A stretch of DNA of 64,000 nt from Terrilactibacillus sp. S3-3 (lineage in GTDB: Bacteria; Bacillota; Bacilli; Bacillales; Sporolactobacillaceae), in assembly GCA_030437565.1 (NCBI GenBank), contig CP129291.1, positions 744,001 through 808,000 of the forward strand, given 5' to 3'. The notes beneath the pieces were generated by a model. That model was not told the origin of the DNA. It ran no database searches and saw only the letters and a program-made list of their open reading frames with translations. A program made the translations under genes and the position numbers. Of the stretch, positions 54,453-63,899 are shown one piece after another (the stretch's first letter is position 1; each line of letters opens with the position of its first letter).

Positions 54453-55845
54453 CGAAAATGGAGCGTTCGAGCACCGAAATGGAGCGTTCGGAGTCGAAAT
54501 GGAGTGTTCGCGTATCAAAATGTAGCGTTCGGAGTCGAAAATGGGGTGCTCTAGCCCTGAAATGGAGTGTTCGGAGTCGAAATGGAGCGTTCGAGCTCTG
54601 AAATGTAGCGTTCGGAGTCGAAAATGGAGCGTTCGGTCACCGAAATGGAGTGTTCGAGCACCGAAATGGAGCGTTCGGTCACCGAAATGGAGCGTTCGGA
54701 GTCGAAAATGGAGCGTTCGGTCACCGAAATGGAGCGTTCGGTCACCGAAATGGAGCGTTCGGAGTCGAAAATGGAGCGCTTGGGCACCGAAATGGAGCGT
54801 TCGGAGTCGAAAATGGAGCGTTCGGTCACCGAAATGGAGCGTTCGGAGTCGAAATGGAGTGTTCGCGTAAATGTAGCGTTCGGAGTCGAAAATGGGGTGC
54901 TCTAGCCCTGAAATGGAGCGTTCGGAGTCGAAATGGAGCGTTCGAGCACCGAAATGGAGCGTTCGGACTCAAAATGGAGCGTTCGGAGTCGAAAATGGAG
55001 CGCTTGGGCACCGAAATGGAGCGTTCGGTCACCGAAATGGAGCATTCGGAGTCGAAATGGAGCGTTCGAGCACCGAAATGGAGCGTTCGAGCACCGAAAT
55101 GGAGCGTTCGAGCACCAAAATGGAGCGCGTTCGGTCACCGAAATGGAGTGTTCGGACTCCGAAATGGAGCGTTCGGTCACCGAAATGGAGCGTTCGGTCA
55201 CCGAAATGGAGCGTTCGGAGTCGAAAATGGAGCGTTCGAGCACCGAAATGGAGCGTTCGGAGTCGAAATGGAGCGTTCGAGCACCAAAATGGAGCGTTCG
55301 GAGTCGAAATGGAGCGTTCGAGCACCGAAAATGGAGCGTTCGGAGTCGAAAATGGAGCGTTCGGACTCAGAAATGGAGTGTTCGAGCACCAAAATGGAGC
55401 GTTCGAGCTCAGAAATGGAGCGTTCGGACTCAAAATGGAGCGTTCGAGCACCGAAATGTAGCGTTCGGAGTCGAAATGGAGCGTTCGGAGTCGAAAATGG
55501 AGCGTTCGCGTATCAAAATGGAGCGCGTTCGGAGTCGAAATGGAGCGTTCGAGCACCGAAATGGAGCGTTCGGTCACCGAAATGGAGCGTTCGGACTCGA
55601 AAATGGGGCGCTCGGACTCAAAAAGAGCGTTCGAGCACCGAAATGGAGCGTTCGAAGTCGAAATGGAGCGTTCGAGCACCGAAATGGAGCGTTCGAGCAC
55701 CGAAATGGAGCGTTCGGAGTCGAAAATGGAGCGTTCGAGCACCGAAATGGAGCGTTCGGAGTCGAAAATGGAGCGTTCGAGCACCGAAATGGAGCGTTCG
55801 AGCACCGAAATGGAGCGTTCGAGCACCGAAATGTAGCGTTCGTAG
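54453..55845. repeat. 20/21-bp tandem array, about 67 units (family A2)
   Basis: Fixed octamer ATGGAGCG followed by an inverted-repeat core TTCG-n-CGAA. Main cores: TTCGAGCACCGAA, TTCGGTCACCGAA (perfect dyad TTCGGT/ACCGAA), TTCGGAGTCGAA(A), TTCGGACTCA and TTCGAGCTC. Period 21 bp, with 20-bp units where one A is missing. A block at 54491-54565, including the rare variants TCGCGTATC and GGGGTGCTCTAGCCCTG, recurs at 54846-54917. Lies between divergent genes. Open frames of several hundred codons on both strands result from the 3-fold period. Confidence 0.95.
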
Positions 55846-56135
55846 TTCAATAGAGGCTTTCTGATAAAAGTTTGAATTGTCCTAACAAACCGCCGAAATT
55901 AACGATTTTGTTTAAAAATCTGAAAGAAGTTCAAGAAGATATTTTTTAAAAACATTTTTAATACAGAAGATAATGTCGGTATGCAAAAAAAAAATGAAGT
56001 TCAACTCAATTATTCTCGTGTAAAAATACAATAGTTGCTGTGCTTTATTTTAAAACTTTTATTCACAAGATGTGCAGGGAAAAATCATGCAAGTGGCGAA
56101 ACCTATTTATAGTAAACAGGAAAGGTTGGATGCCT

Positions 56136-56691
56136 ATGATAGTGAAGGAACTGACGCTGCCAACTCGAATTCTAGCAGACATGGCGCTCCTCAGACGGCT
56201 GCCGGATGGCCACGCGAAAAAGCAATTAGTTAAAGACGACCTTGCCAGGAGGCAGGCGGGTTACTCTGGCGAGCGAAACCTGCGGTATTATCTTGGACTG
56301 CTTCCAAAAAACAAATACCGTATTTTCTTTGATATCTACCTGTCTATTCATCAACACAATTTTCAAATTGATACACTTTTGATAGCTTCAAAATTTACCC
56401 TGGTTATAGAAGTGAAAAATTTTAAAGGGACACTTTTTTTTGAACCATCTTTTAATCAATGCATTCGTCTCATCAATAACAGAAAAAAGAAGGCTACCCC
56501 AATCCAATATTACAGTCGGACAGACACTGTGAGCTACTATCCGAATGGTTAAATGAGCGTCACCTCTTTTTTCCTCCTTTGGAAAGCCTTGTCGTCATTG
56601 CCTTTCCATCCACAATTTTGAGATCTCTCCGGAAAATCAGCCAATAACCGATAAAGTGTTCTATGCTGAACAAATCATATCTAAAGTTAAT
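56136..56691 (+). pseudogene. NERD-domain protein, 5' part, interrupted by IS1380
   Basis: ATG 56136 (MIVKELTLPTRI); AGGAAAGG lies 10 bases upstream. Nuclease-related NERD domain: AGYSGERNLRYYLGLLP, IDTLLIASKFTLVIEVKNFK with the PD-(D/E)XK-like D...E-x-K. Further frameshifts near 56490 and 56625. The frame reaches KVN at 56691, where the IS1380 element begins; the codons after the element (GAA TTT GAA at 58442) continue the protein without shift. Confidence 0.85.
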
Positions 56692-58435
56692 CCTGAATTA
56701 TTCACAGCACGATATGTAATAGTTGCTTAACCTTGATTGGCCGTCGTTTTCCTGGATTTCTTTTTTCACCTATTAGGTGAAAAAAGAAATGAAAAAGGGG
56801 CCCATTTTTTGTATGATAAAGTTATCCAAACCAAACATACAAAGGGGGCTCCTCATATGACTAGTTTTTAAATAAAAAAGCGTTTCAATTCAATAAAAAA
56901 GTAAAAGTTGATTTCTCAGGCGGTGCGCTTTCCTCTGATTCAGGCTTACTTCTGTACCGGGAATTTGATGAAAAGACAGGCTTCAGTCAGTTGGTTCAGG
57001 ACAGGCTCAAAGTCAAAGACCCTGTTTCTCATACCGTTCACTCCAACGTAGAGGTGGTCATTCAGAAAATCTACCAGCACCTGGCTGGCTACCACACGGA
57101 CGACCAGGCTGACGAACTGCGTACAGAGCCGGTATTTACGACGGTCACTGGAAAAGGACAGCTGGCTTCCCAGCCGACCCTTTCCCGGTTCAACCAACGA
57201 GTGGATGCCGAAACCGTTGAATCGCTTGAAACCATTAATCAGGCTTATCTGGATCATCTTTTTGCGTTGCGCCCAAGTACGCAAATGGTGCTCGACGTGG
57301 ATTCGGCGAATTTCGAAACAGCTGGCAAACAGGAAGGAGCTGCCTTCAATGCCCATTATCAGGACAACGGCTTTCATCCTCTCTTCTTATTTGATTCGCT
57401 GACCGGCTACTGTCTGAAAGCGGCATTGCGCCCGGGAAATGTCTATACTTCACGAGGCGTTGCCGACTTTATGCGGCCGGTGCTGGAACACTACCGGTCG
57501 CTCATCCCCGGACAGGATCTGGTACTCCGCGGGGACAGCGGATTCACCGTCCCCGGTTTATACAAACTGTGCGAGGAGAAGGACGTTTTTTATGCCATCC
57601 GTCTGAAGGCGAACCGCAAGCTGGAAAAAAAAAGCACAGAAGCAGGTCGAAGAACGTCAGAAAAAGCAGGCCATGCCGGTCGGGGCCCGGGCCGTATTTT
57701 ACACGGAATTTTCGTACCGGGCCGCTTCCTGGGATCGTGCCCGGCGGGTGGTCGCAAAACTGGAGCGGCCGGAAGACGAACTGTTTTTCCAACCCACCTT
57801 TATCGTGACGAACATGACCCTTTCGGCTAAAAGAGTCGTCAAATTCTATCAGAACCGAGGCACGATGGAAAACCTGATCAAAGAAGGCAAAAACGGGTTT
57901 GCCTTTGACCAGTTGAGCAGTCACCGTTTTGAAGCGAACGCAGCCAAGCTGCAGATTCGGGTTCTAGCCAATAACATTCAGGCTGGTTTCCGTCTGCTTT
58001 GTCTGCCAAAGTCTTTGAAGAAAAAAGTGTGGCGAATGGATACCGTGCGTTTCCGGTTGATCAAGATCGCTGGGAGACAGGTTCACTCCGGCCGTTATCT
58101 GATTTTTCGACTCTGCAGCCACTGCCTTTATCAGAAAGCATTTTGGCAGACGCTCACTAATATCAAGCGGTTGCCGACACCGGCGTAACGCTCATTCAAA
58201 AATCTGTTCAAATAGAACAACTCATTTGAGACAAACAGGATCAGTCTGCCTATAGAACAAAAAAAAAAAAAAAGCGTTCGGATCACACTGAAAGGATCAA
58301 AAAAAAATGATCTTGATGACCGAAGAGCCGATCAGTGCCTCCATTTTGAATGTCGGCGAATCAAAAAAAAAGTGAGATTTTCAGAGAAATCACCACTCAA
58401 AAACTTGGAGAATGACGCTTTATGAATAATTCAGG
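56692..58435 (+). mobile_element. IS1380-family insertion sequence with target duplication
   Basis: 1744 bp, bounded by CCTGAATTATTCA at 56692 and its exact complement TGAATAATTCAGG at 58423-58435 (13 bp). The flanks GTTAAT at 56686-56691 and at 58436-58441 are a 6-bp direct duplication. It lies inside a NERD gene in the same direction. A 250-bp non-coding tail with a run of 15 A near 58260 follows the transposase. Confidence 0.93.
56857..58188 (+). CDS. IS1380-family transposase
   Basis: ATG 56857; the first codons need one indel near 56870 (MTSFLNKKAFQFNKK on repair). DDE residues: Asp in VLDVDSANFET, Asp in VLRGDSGFTVPG and Glu in NRGTMENLIKEGKNGF. About 443 residues. A second frameshift in the A-run near 57630. 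The C-terminal QLSSHRFEANAAKLQIRVLA is intact. Confidence 0.9.
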
Positions 58436-58889
58436 GTTAATGAATTTGAAAAAAAATATCGGAATCAAAAACCGCTAGACAACAACCAATTAAATCTTCT
58501 GGAAACTACTTTATTGGCTGGGCATATCGAATTTGATGACGATGTCCTCACAAAATTTTCTATATCTCCGGGCGAGTTAATAACTGGGGTCCAGTGTCCG
58601 CTTTGCCATACTTTTTCAGTAGAAAAAAAGTATTTAGATCTTGGTACTGTCATCATTGCAATCAAAAATTAACCAATCCTCATGATCAAAGCATCATGGA
58701 TTATTTCTTGTTATTTGGTTCCACGATAACTAATAGCCAGTGCCGTAAATTTCTCAATTTATCAGATCGCCATCTCGTCAGCCGTTTATTGAAAAATACG
58801 AAAATACCTAGTCGTGGAACGGGAAGAGGGAAGATAAAAAAAAAAAATACATCAACCCGTCTCTCTTTAACCAAATTCATGATCAGTAA
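58436..58889 (+). pseudogene. NERD-domain protein, 3' part after IS1380
   Basis: Continues the 56136 gene: EFEKKYRNQKPLDNNQLNLL, then a zinc finger (GVQCPLCHTF, and after a frameshift WYCHHCNQKL), then a helical domain DYFLLFGSTITNSQCRKFL. One more indel in the A-run near 58840 reveals the natural end KYINPSLFNQIHDQ at 58887-58889. Together the gene would encode about 330 residues with an N-terminal NERD nuclease fold and C-terminal zinc ribbon. Confidence 0.85.
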
Positions 58890-58895
58890 AAAAGT

Positions 58896-59312
58896 CTATG
58901 CGAAGTCGCCCCATTTTGAGCCGAAGTAAATATCTTGCATATGATCTTCAATATCGCGTGTCGACACCTCTTGTAATACAAAGCGATTATTTGTTGATCC
59001 AAGCCATTTAGGGCCGGTTTCGTGCTTCTTAATAATTTGGGGTTCGAATACACCTTTTCGGTCCCTGGGGATATTCAAAGTTGTATTGCCAAATTTCGTT
59101 TTGATGGTTTTCTTACTGTAGCCATTCCGGCTGCTCCCCGTGTGAATGCCTTCTGCAGAAGGCTTGGCATATCCAAGATGGTGCTCCATTTCGGCTTCAA
59201 AAATCACTTGAAGTGTATCCTTGAACGGATCACGTATTACCTTTTGAACGTCATCTACCGTTTCACACCGGCTGGCCAATTCCTTAATTGTCATGTCACC
59301 ATAATTTTGCAT
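58896..59312 (-). pseudogene. IS256-family transposase remnant fused to a 21-bp array unit
   Basis: 139 codons from ATG 59312: N-terminal third of an IS256-type (mutator) transposase, with YAKPSAEGIHTGSSRNGYS, TLNIPRDRKGVFEPQIIKKH and STRDIEDHMQDIY. The family normally continues into the catalytic DDE region; here after DIY comes GSKWGDFA, encoded by GGCTCAAAATGGGGCGACTT, one module of the family A array of 32.6 kb. The rest of the transposase is gone. Confidence 0.85.
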
Positions 59313-59392
59313 AAATGGTCATCTCTTTTTGTGGTAAGTATTTCCATTCGTACAAAACAAAATACGTTCTCCGTAAATCAGTCGATCACAAG

Positions 59393-59625
59393 CTAACCAG
59401 CCGAACCCAAGCCTTCCCCAGCCCGAACCTCGTGCCTAACCAGCTGAACCCGAGTGCTAACCAGCCGAACCTCGTGCCTAACCAGCCGAACCCAAGCCTT
59501 CCCCAGCCGAACCCGAGTTCTAACCTGCCGAACCCCAGGCCTTCCTGTTGGGCCCCGTGTCCAACCAATCGAATCTCAAGCTTAACCAGCCGGATCTCGG
59601 CCCTGCCCTCAGGCATCCAGTGATT
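59393..59625. repeat. 21-bp tandem array (family C, second locus)
   Basis: About ten 21-bp units of the form CTAACCAGCCGAACCTCGTG plus one base, with variants TTCCCCAGCCGAACCCGAG and CTAACCTGCCGAACCCC. The reverse complement matches the degenerate array at 12.46-12.85 kb. It begins right after the IS256 remnant; more decayed units run to about 59700. No gene in 59313-59828. Confidence 0.85.
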
Positions 59626-59828
59626 ATCCAAACCGTGGTGGAACAGGCAGCCGAACCTCGCCATTTAACTGCTAAGTCGCCCTGAACCCGGCCTATGGAT
59701 TGCAGAAACCGAGTCCGCCTAAAACATTCCGGGGCAGGCCGTATACCATCGCGTGAAGTGGAGAGACTGATAAATATGTAAAAATGATTAAAGGGGTTGC
59801 ATATTTGTGCAAGGGAAGAAGGGTGATC

Positions 59829-61392
59829 ATGAAAAACCATCAATTGGATTATGATTTTCTTTCGGAAAAAACGAACTCTTACTGGTTAAAGTCGGTTCAT
59901 TTGCCATCATTTGATCCGCTGAACCGCTCCGCTGATGCCGATGTTGCGATTGTCGGCGGCGGTATCACCGGCATTACGGCCGCCTATCTTTTGGCAAAAG
60001 AAGGGCTGAAAGTTGCGCTGATTGAAGCGGACAGGCTGGCCGGCGGGACAACCGGCCATACAACGGCGAAAATCACGTCTCAGCACGGTTTCATTTATGA
60101 TGAACTGATCGCCCACTTTGGCCTTGAAAAGGCGGCGCTTCATTACCAGGCAAATCAAGAGGCACTTAAATGGATCGGACAATTGGTTAAAGAACATGAC
60201 ATCCCGTGCGAATATCAGGAGCTGCCTGCAGTTCTTTATGCCGTTACTGAAAAAGAGGCAAAGAAGATCGATAAAGAGGCAAAGGCTTACGATAAATTGG
60301 GGATTCAGGGGACGGTGACAACCTCGCTCGAACTGCCACTGGCTATTAAAAAATGCGCTTGTGATGCCGCATCAGGCCGAGTTTCATCCTTTGATGTATC
60401 TCCATTTTTTAATTGCGGAAATTGTGAAAATGGGGGTGTCCATTTATGAACAGACGGTTGCGGTTAATATTGAAACAGGTCCGCCGTGCAAAGTCGAGAC
60501 GAAACAAGGCCATCAAGTCACAGCGCGCGATGTCATTGTTTGCTCCCATTTTCCTTTTTATGATAATCGCTTCTACTATTCACGTATGTACCCGGAACGC
60601 TCGTATTTGCTCGCCGTTGAAGCGGAAAAACCATTTCCTGAGGGGATGTATATCAATATTGACGATCCGAAACGATCGCTGCGCAAAACAGTTTCTAACG
60701 GGAAGGAATTAGTTTTGATCGGCGGTGAAAATCATAAGACCGGGGAAGGCGAAGATACAGTCAATCACTATAAAGCGCTGGCGGCATTTGCCGATGAAAC
60801 GGTCGCCGCAAAAAAAGTTTGTTATCATTGGTCGGCGCAGGATTATACGACATTGGACAAGCTCCCTTATATTGGAAAAATGAAGGCGAGTGACGAGCAT
60901 ATCTATGTGGCCGCAGGGTACCGCAAGTGGGGCATGACGTCCGGGATAGCGGCGGCCAGGCTGCTTTCCGATTGCATTTTGGAACAGGATAATCCTTATC
61001 AATCGCTCTATGCGCCGTCACGGTTTGCCGCCGATCCCGATATTAAAAAATTTTATTACTGCGAATAGCCGGGTCGCCGGCCATATTATCAAAGGGATAG
61101 TAAATAAAGGGAACCAATCGATATTGGACCTTAAGAAGATGAAGGAGCGGTCGTCCAATTAAATGGAAAAAGGGCGGGAGCCTATAAAGACAAAGAAGGG
61201 CGGCTGACCGTAATCGATACGACTTGTACACATTTGGGTTGTGAAGTAAACTGGAATCAAGGCGAACGAACGTGGGATTGCCCGTGCCACGGTTCACGGT
61301 TTAAACCGACAGGCGAAGTTGTGGATGGGCCGGCCATCAAGCCTTTGCCCCGGATCTATACCGAGGATAAAAAACAGCGCACGAACGATTGA
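59829..61392 (+). CDS. FAD-dependent oxidoreductase with C-terminal Rieske domain (YhfW-like)
   Basis: ATG 59829 after AAGAAGGG. N-terminal FAD-binding ADVAIVGGGITGITAAYLLA and LAGGTTGHTTAKITSQHG, DAO-type middle, AAGYRKWGMTSGIAAARLL, and a C-terminal Rieske 2Fe-2S site CTHLGCEVNWNQGERTWDCP then CHG. About 515 residues. Frameshifts near 60357, 61066 and 61110-61160. Substrate unknown; the fusion of a glycine-oxidase-like domain with Rieske is known from Bacillus. Confidence 0.9.
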
Positions 61393-61419
61393 CATTTTTG
61401 GGAAAGCGGGTGACCTTTG

Positions 61420-61798
61420 TTGAGTGTTATTGAACTAATGGCGGAAGCCAAAATTAAAGAAGCGCTAAAAGCCGGTGATTTTGACAATCTGCCCGGCAAA
61501 GGCAAACCTTTGGAACTTGAAGATCTGTCCCGCGTTCCTGAAGACTTGCGCGTAGGCTATAAAGTACTGAAGAATGCCGGCTTTTTACCGGAAGAACTGC
61601 AGCTCAAAAAAGAAATGGTGACATTAAATGATTTGATTGCCTGCCTGCTGCGATGACCGGAATGAACTCGCAGCGCTCAAACGCCAGCTGTCTGAAAAAA
61701 TGCTGCGCTTCAATCGTCTTATGGAAAAACGTTCGGTAAGAAGGACGCGGGCCTTCCAAAATTATCGCAGCAAAATTTTCAAGCGTTTTCACTTTTAA
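61420..61798 (+). CDS. DUF1992 (DnaJ-homologue subfamily C 28-like) protein
   Basis: TTG 61420 or 61417. MAEAKIKEALKAGDFDNLPG and KGKPLELEDLSRVPEDLRVG are the DUF1992 signature; GFLPEELQLKKEM follows. A frameshift near 61652 leads to ELAALKRQLSEKMLRFNRLM and the stop 61796-61798. About 126 residues, complete. No J domain despite the family name; function unknown. Confidence 0.85.
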
Positions 61799-61832
61799 AG
61801 ATCGCCTTTTTAAGGAAAATAAAAGTTTAATT

Positions 61833-61869
61833 GAGCCGACATGGAGATCTCTCCAAGGACGGCTTTTTT
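61833..61869 (+). terminator. Rho-independent terminator
   Basis: AGCCG / CGGCT with inner GGAGA/TCTCC pairing, then TTTTTT. Confidence 0.7.
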
Positions 61870-62131
61870 GCGTCTGCAAAAAACTTTTTTTGAAAAAACA
61901 GCTCGTTCAAATTTTTTGCAAAGAGCTTTCTTCTATCAGAATTCGAAAGTCTATCATTACAAAATCACGGCTGCCTGCGGAAAGCGAGCTGCCGTATTTT
62001 TTTTTTTGGGTCGAAATATTTAAAATGATACATATTTCCGGACAAGCGTCTTAGGTGTGGTAAAAAATAGAATGAGTTTTTTTAGGTCGAACGGCGGACC
62101 AGTTTTTTTTTGGGGATTGGAGAGAATAAGT
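61870..62131. other. Intergenic, T-rich
   Basis: Upstream region of the permease operon, with T-runs of 8-11 bases; no gene. A promoter could lie near 62050-62075 (GGTAAAAAATAGAATG). Confidence 0.3.
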
Positions 62132-63041
62132 ATGTTCAGCCCAGTCTTTTTTTTTGCAATTAAATACAATATTTATCAGCATATTAATTGAAGCGATCCC
62201 TTTTGTGGTTGTCGGTGTGTTCATTTCCGCGTTGATTCAGATGTTCGTGACGGAGGGCATGATCGCTAGAGTCATCCCGAACAACCGATTTGGTTCCGTA
62301 GTATTAGGAACATGCATGGGCTCGCTTTTTCCGGCCTGTGAATGCGGGATCGTACCGATAACGGAGCGGCTGGAAAAAAAAAAAAACGTGCCGCTTCATT
62401 CGGCGATCGCCTTCATGCTTGCCGGGCCGATCATCAATCCGGTTGTCATTTTTGCGACTTATGTCGCGTTCGGCAGCAGCTGGCAGATGGTCATTTACCG
62501 CTGCGGCCTGGCGATTGCTGTTTCCATCGTTGTCGGTATATTGATTTCCTATTTATTTCCGGACGATCAGTTAAGGGAATACATAGAAAAAAAAGCAAAA
62601 CACTATCATGAACATCATGCACCGGCCGTTCACCGGCCGCTCTATTGGACAACAAACTAAAAGGAACGCTTGATCATGCGATCGACGAATTTTTTTTCCG
62701 TGGGTAAATTTCTTGTTTTCGGCGCGTTCATTGCCTCAGCGATGCAAACTTATGTCAAGACAAGCACGCTGCTTTCCCTTGCCGATTCGCGGGCGATGGC
62801 CGTTCTGATTATGATTATCCTGGCCTTTATCATGTCGCTCTGTTCCGAAGCGGATGCGTTTGTTGCCTCTTCATTTCGCGGGACGTTTGCTCCGGGGCCG
62901 CTGACCGCTTTTCTTGTTTTCGGCGCCATGGTAGATATTAAAAACTTGATCATGATGCTGGCCACTTTTAAGAAACGGTTTGTCGTGACGCTTGTCTTTT
63001 TGATCTTCATGTGCGTCTTTACCGGTGCGCTATTGATTTAA
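62132..63041 (+). CDS. Permease, DUF318/YcgR-like
   Basis: ATG 62132 after GGAGAGAA (MFSPVFF then LQLNTIF after removal of one T). Eight or so transmembrane segments: IFISILIEAIPFVVVGVFIS, the conserved GSLFPACECGIVPITERL and AFMLAGPIINPVVIFATYVA in the first half, and MSLCSEADAFVASSF and APGPLTAFLVFGAMVDIKN in the second. Frameshifts near 62155 and 62660. About 300 residues. The Cys motif is shared with ArsP-like permeases; the substrate of the YcgR group is not established. Followed after 12 bp by its partner. Confidence 0.88.
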
Positions 63042-63053
63042 GGGGTGTTCAAT

Positions 63054-63899
63054 ATGATCCGGGTTATTATCCTTTTTGGTTTCACCTATTTGTTTTTGCA
63101 TCTTCACTTAACTGGGGATATCAGCAAATATATTAATATGAATATTCTTATCTGTCCTTTTCAATGATCTTTATCCTCGGCTTTTTATCCGTCTATCAAT
63201 TGTATAAATGGAATACGGAAAGCAGGAAGGGTCATGAAGATCATCATGAGGACCTCTTCGGCCATGATCACTCTCATGAGATGGACAAATGGTGGAAGAA
63301 AGCGATCACTTACGGCTTACTTTGTTTTCCGCTTTTTACCGGCATTTTTCTGCCGATTGCCACGCTGGATTCCAGCATTGTCAAAGCCAAAGGGTTCCAC
63401 TTTGCTTTGATCGATAGTGATCAGGATCAATATGCGAATCACCAAATTTTGCGCCCTAATACAAGTCTTTATTATGAGGGTGATGCCTACCAAAAAATGC
63501 TCGCCTCGGATTTGAAGAAATACAGCGCGCCGAAAAGTCTTTATCTAGATGATAATAATTTTCTCCGGGCGCTGGAAACGATTTATAATTATCCCGGGAG
63601 CTTCACGAAAAAAAAAAATCTCGATTATGGGGTTTGTGTATCAGGATTCGCTGGAAAAAAACCAGCTGTTTTTGTTCCGGTTCGGCATCATTCATTGTAT
63701 CGCCGATGCCGGCGTCTTCGGCATGATGGTTGATTTTCCTCATAATGTTGATTATAAGAATGATCAATGGATTAGAGTGGACGGCACACTATCCACTGTG
63801 TATTATCAGCCGTTTAAGCAAACGATTCCTTATTTAAAAGTGACAACATGGCATACGGTGAACAAACCGAAGAGCCCGTATGTTTACCGGCAGTATTAA
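63054..63899 (+). CDS. Permease partner subunit, TIGR03943/YcgQ-like
   Basis: ATG 63054 after AAGGGGTG. Two N-terminal membrane helices separated and followed by a histidine-rich loop, GHEDHHEDLFGHDHSHEMD, likely to bind a metal ion, then an extracytoplasmic domain ending with CIADAGVFGMMVDFPHN. About 280 residues. Indels near 63145 and in the A-run near 63612. Always paired with DUF318 permeases in Bacillus-type genomes. The tail of the window (63900-64000) holds a T-run of 10 and no gene. Confidence 0.87.

Noticed and set aside
54453..55845. CRISPR array
   Set aside because: The constant part is only about 8 bp, the variable parts are 4-5 bp and drawn from a few types, and there are no cas genes.
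54650..55864. 404-codon and several other long open frames over the 54-kb array (both strands)
   Set aside because: The 21-bp period is a multiple of three and lacks stop codons in some frames, so frames stay open by construction; no ribosome site, frames on both strands at once, and 20-bp units would shift the frame.
56740..56800. IS1380 left end at the inverted repeat CACCTATTAGGTG near 56770
   Set aside because: This is an internal palindrome; the 13-bp terminal repeats and the GTTAAT duplication place the end at 56692.
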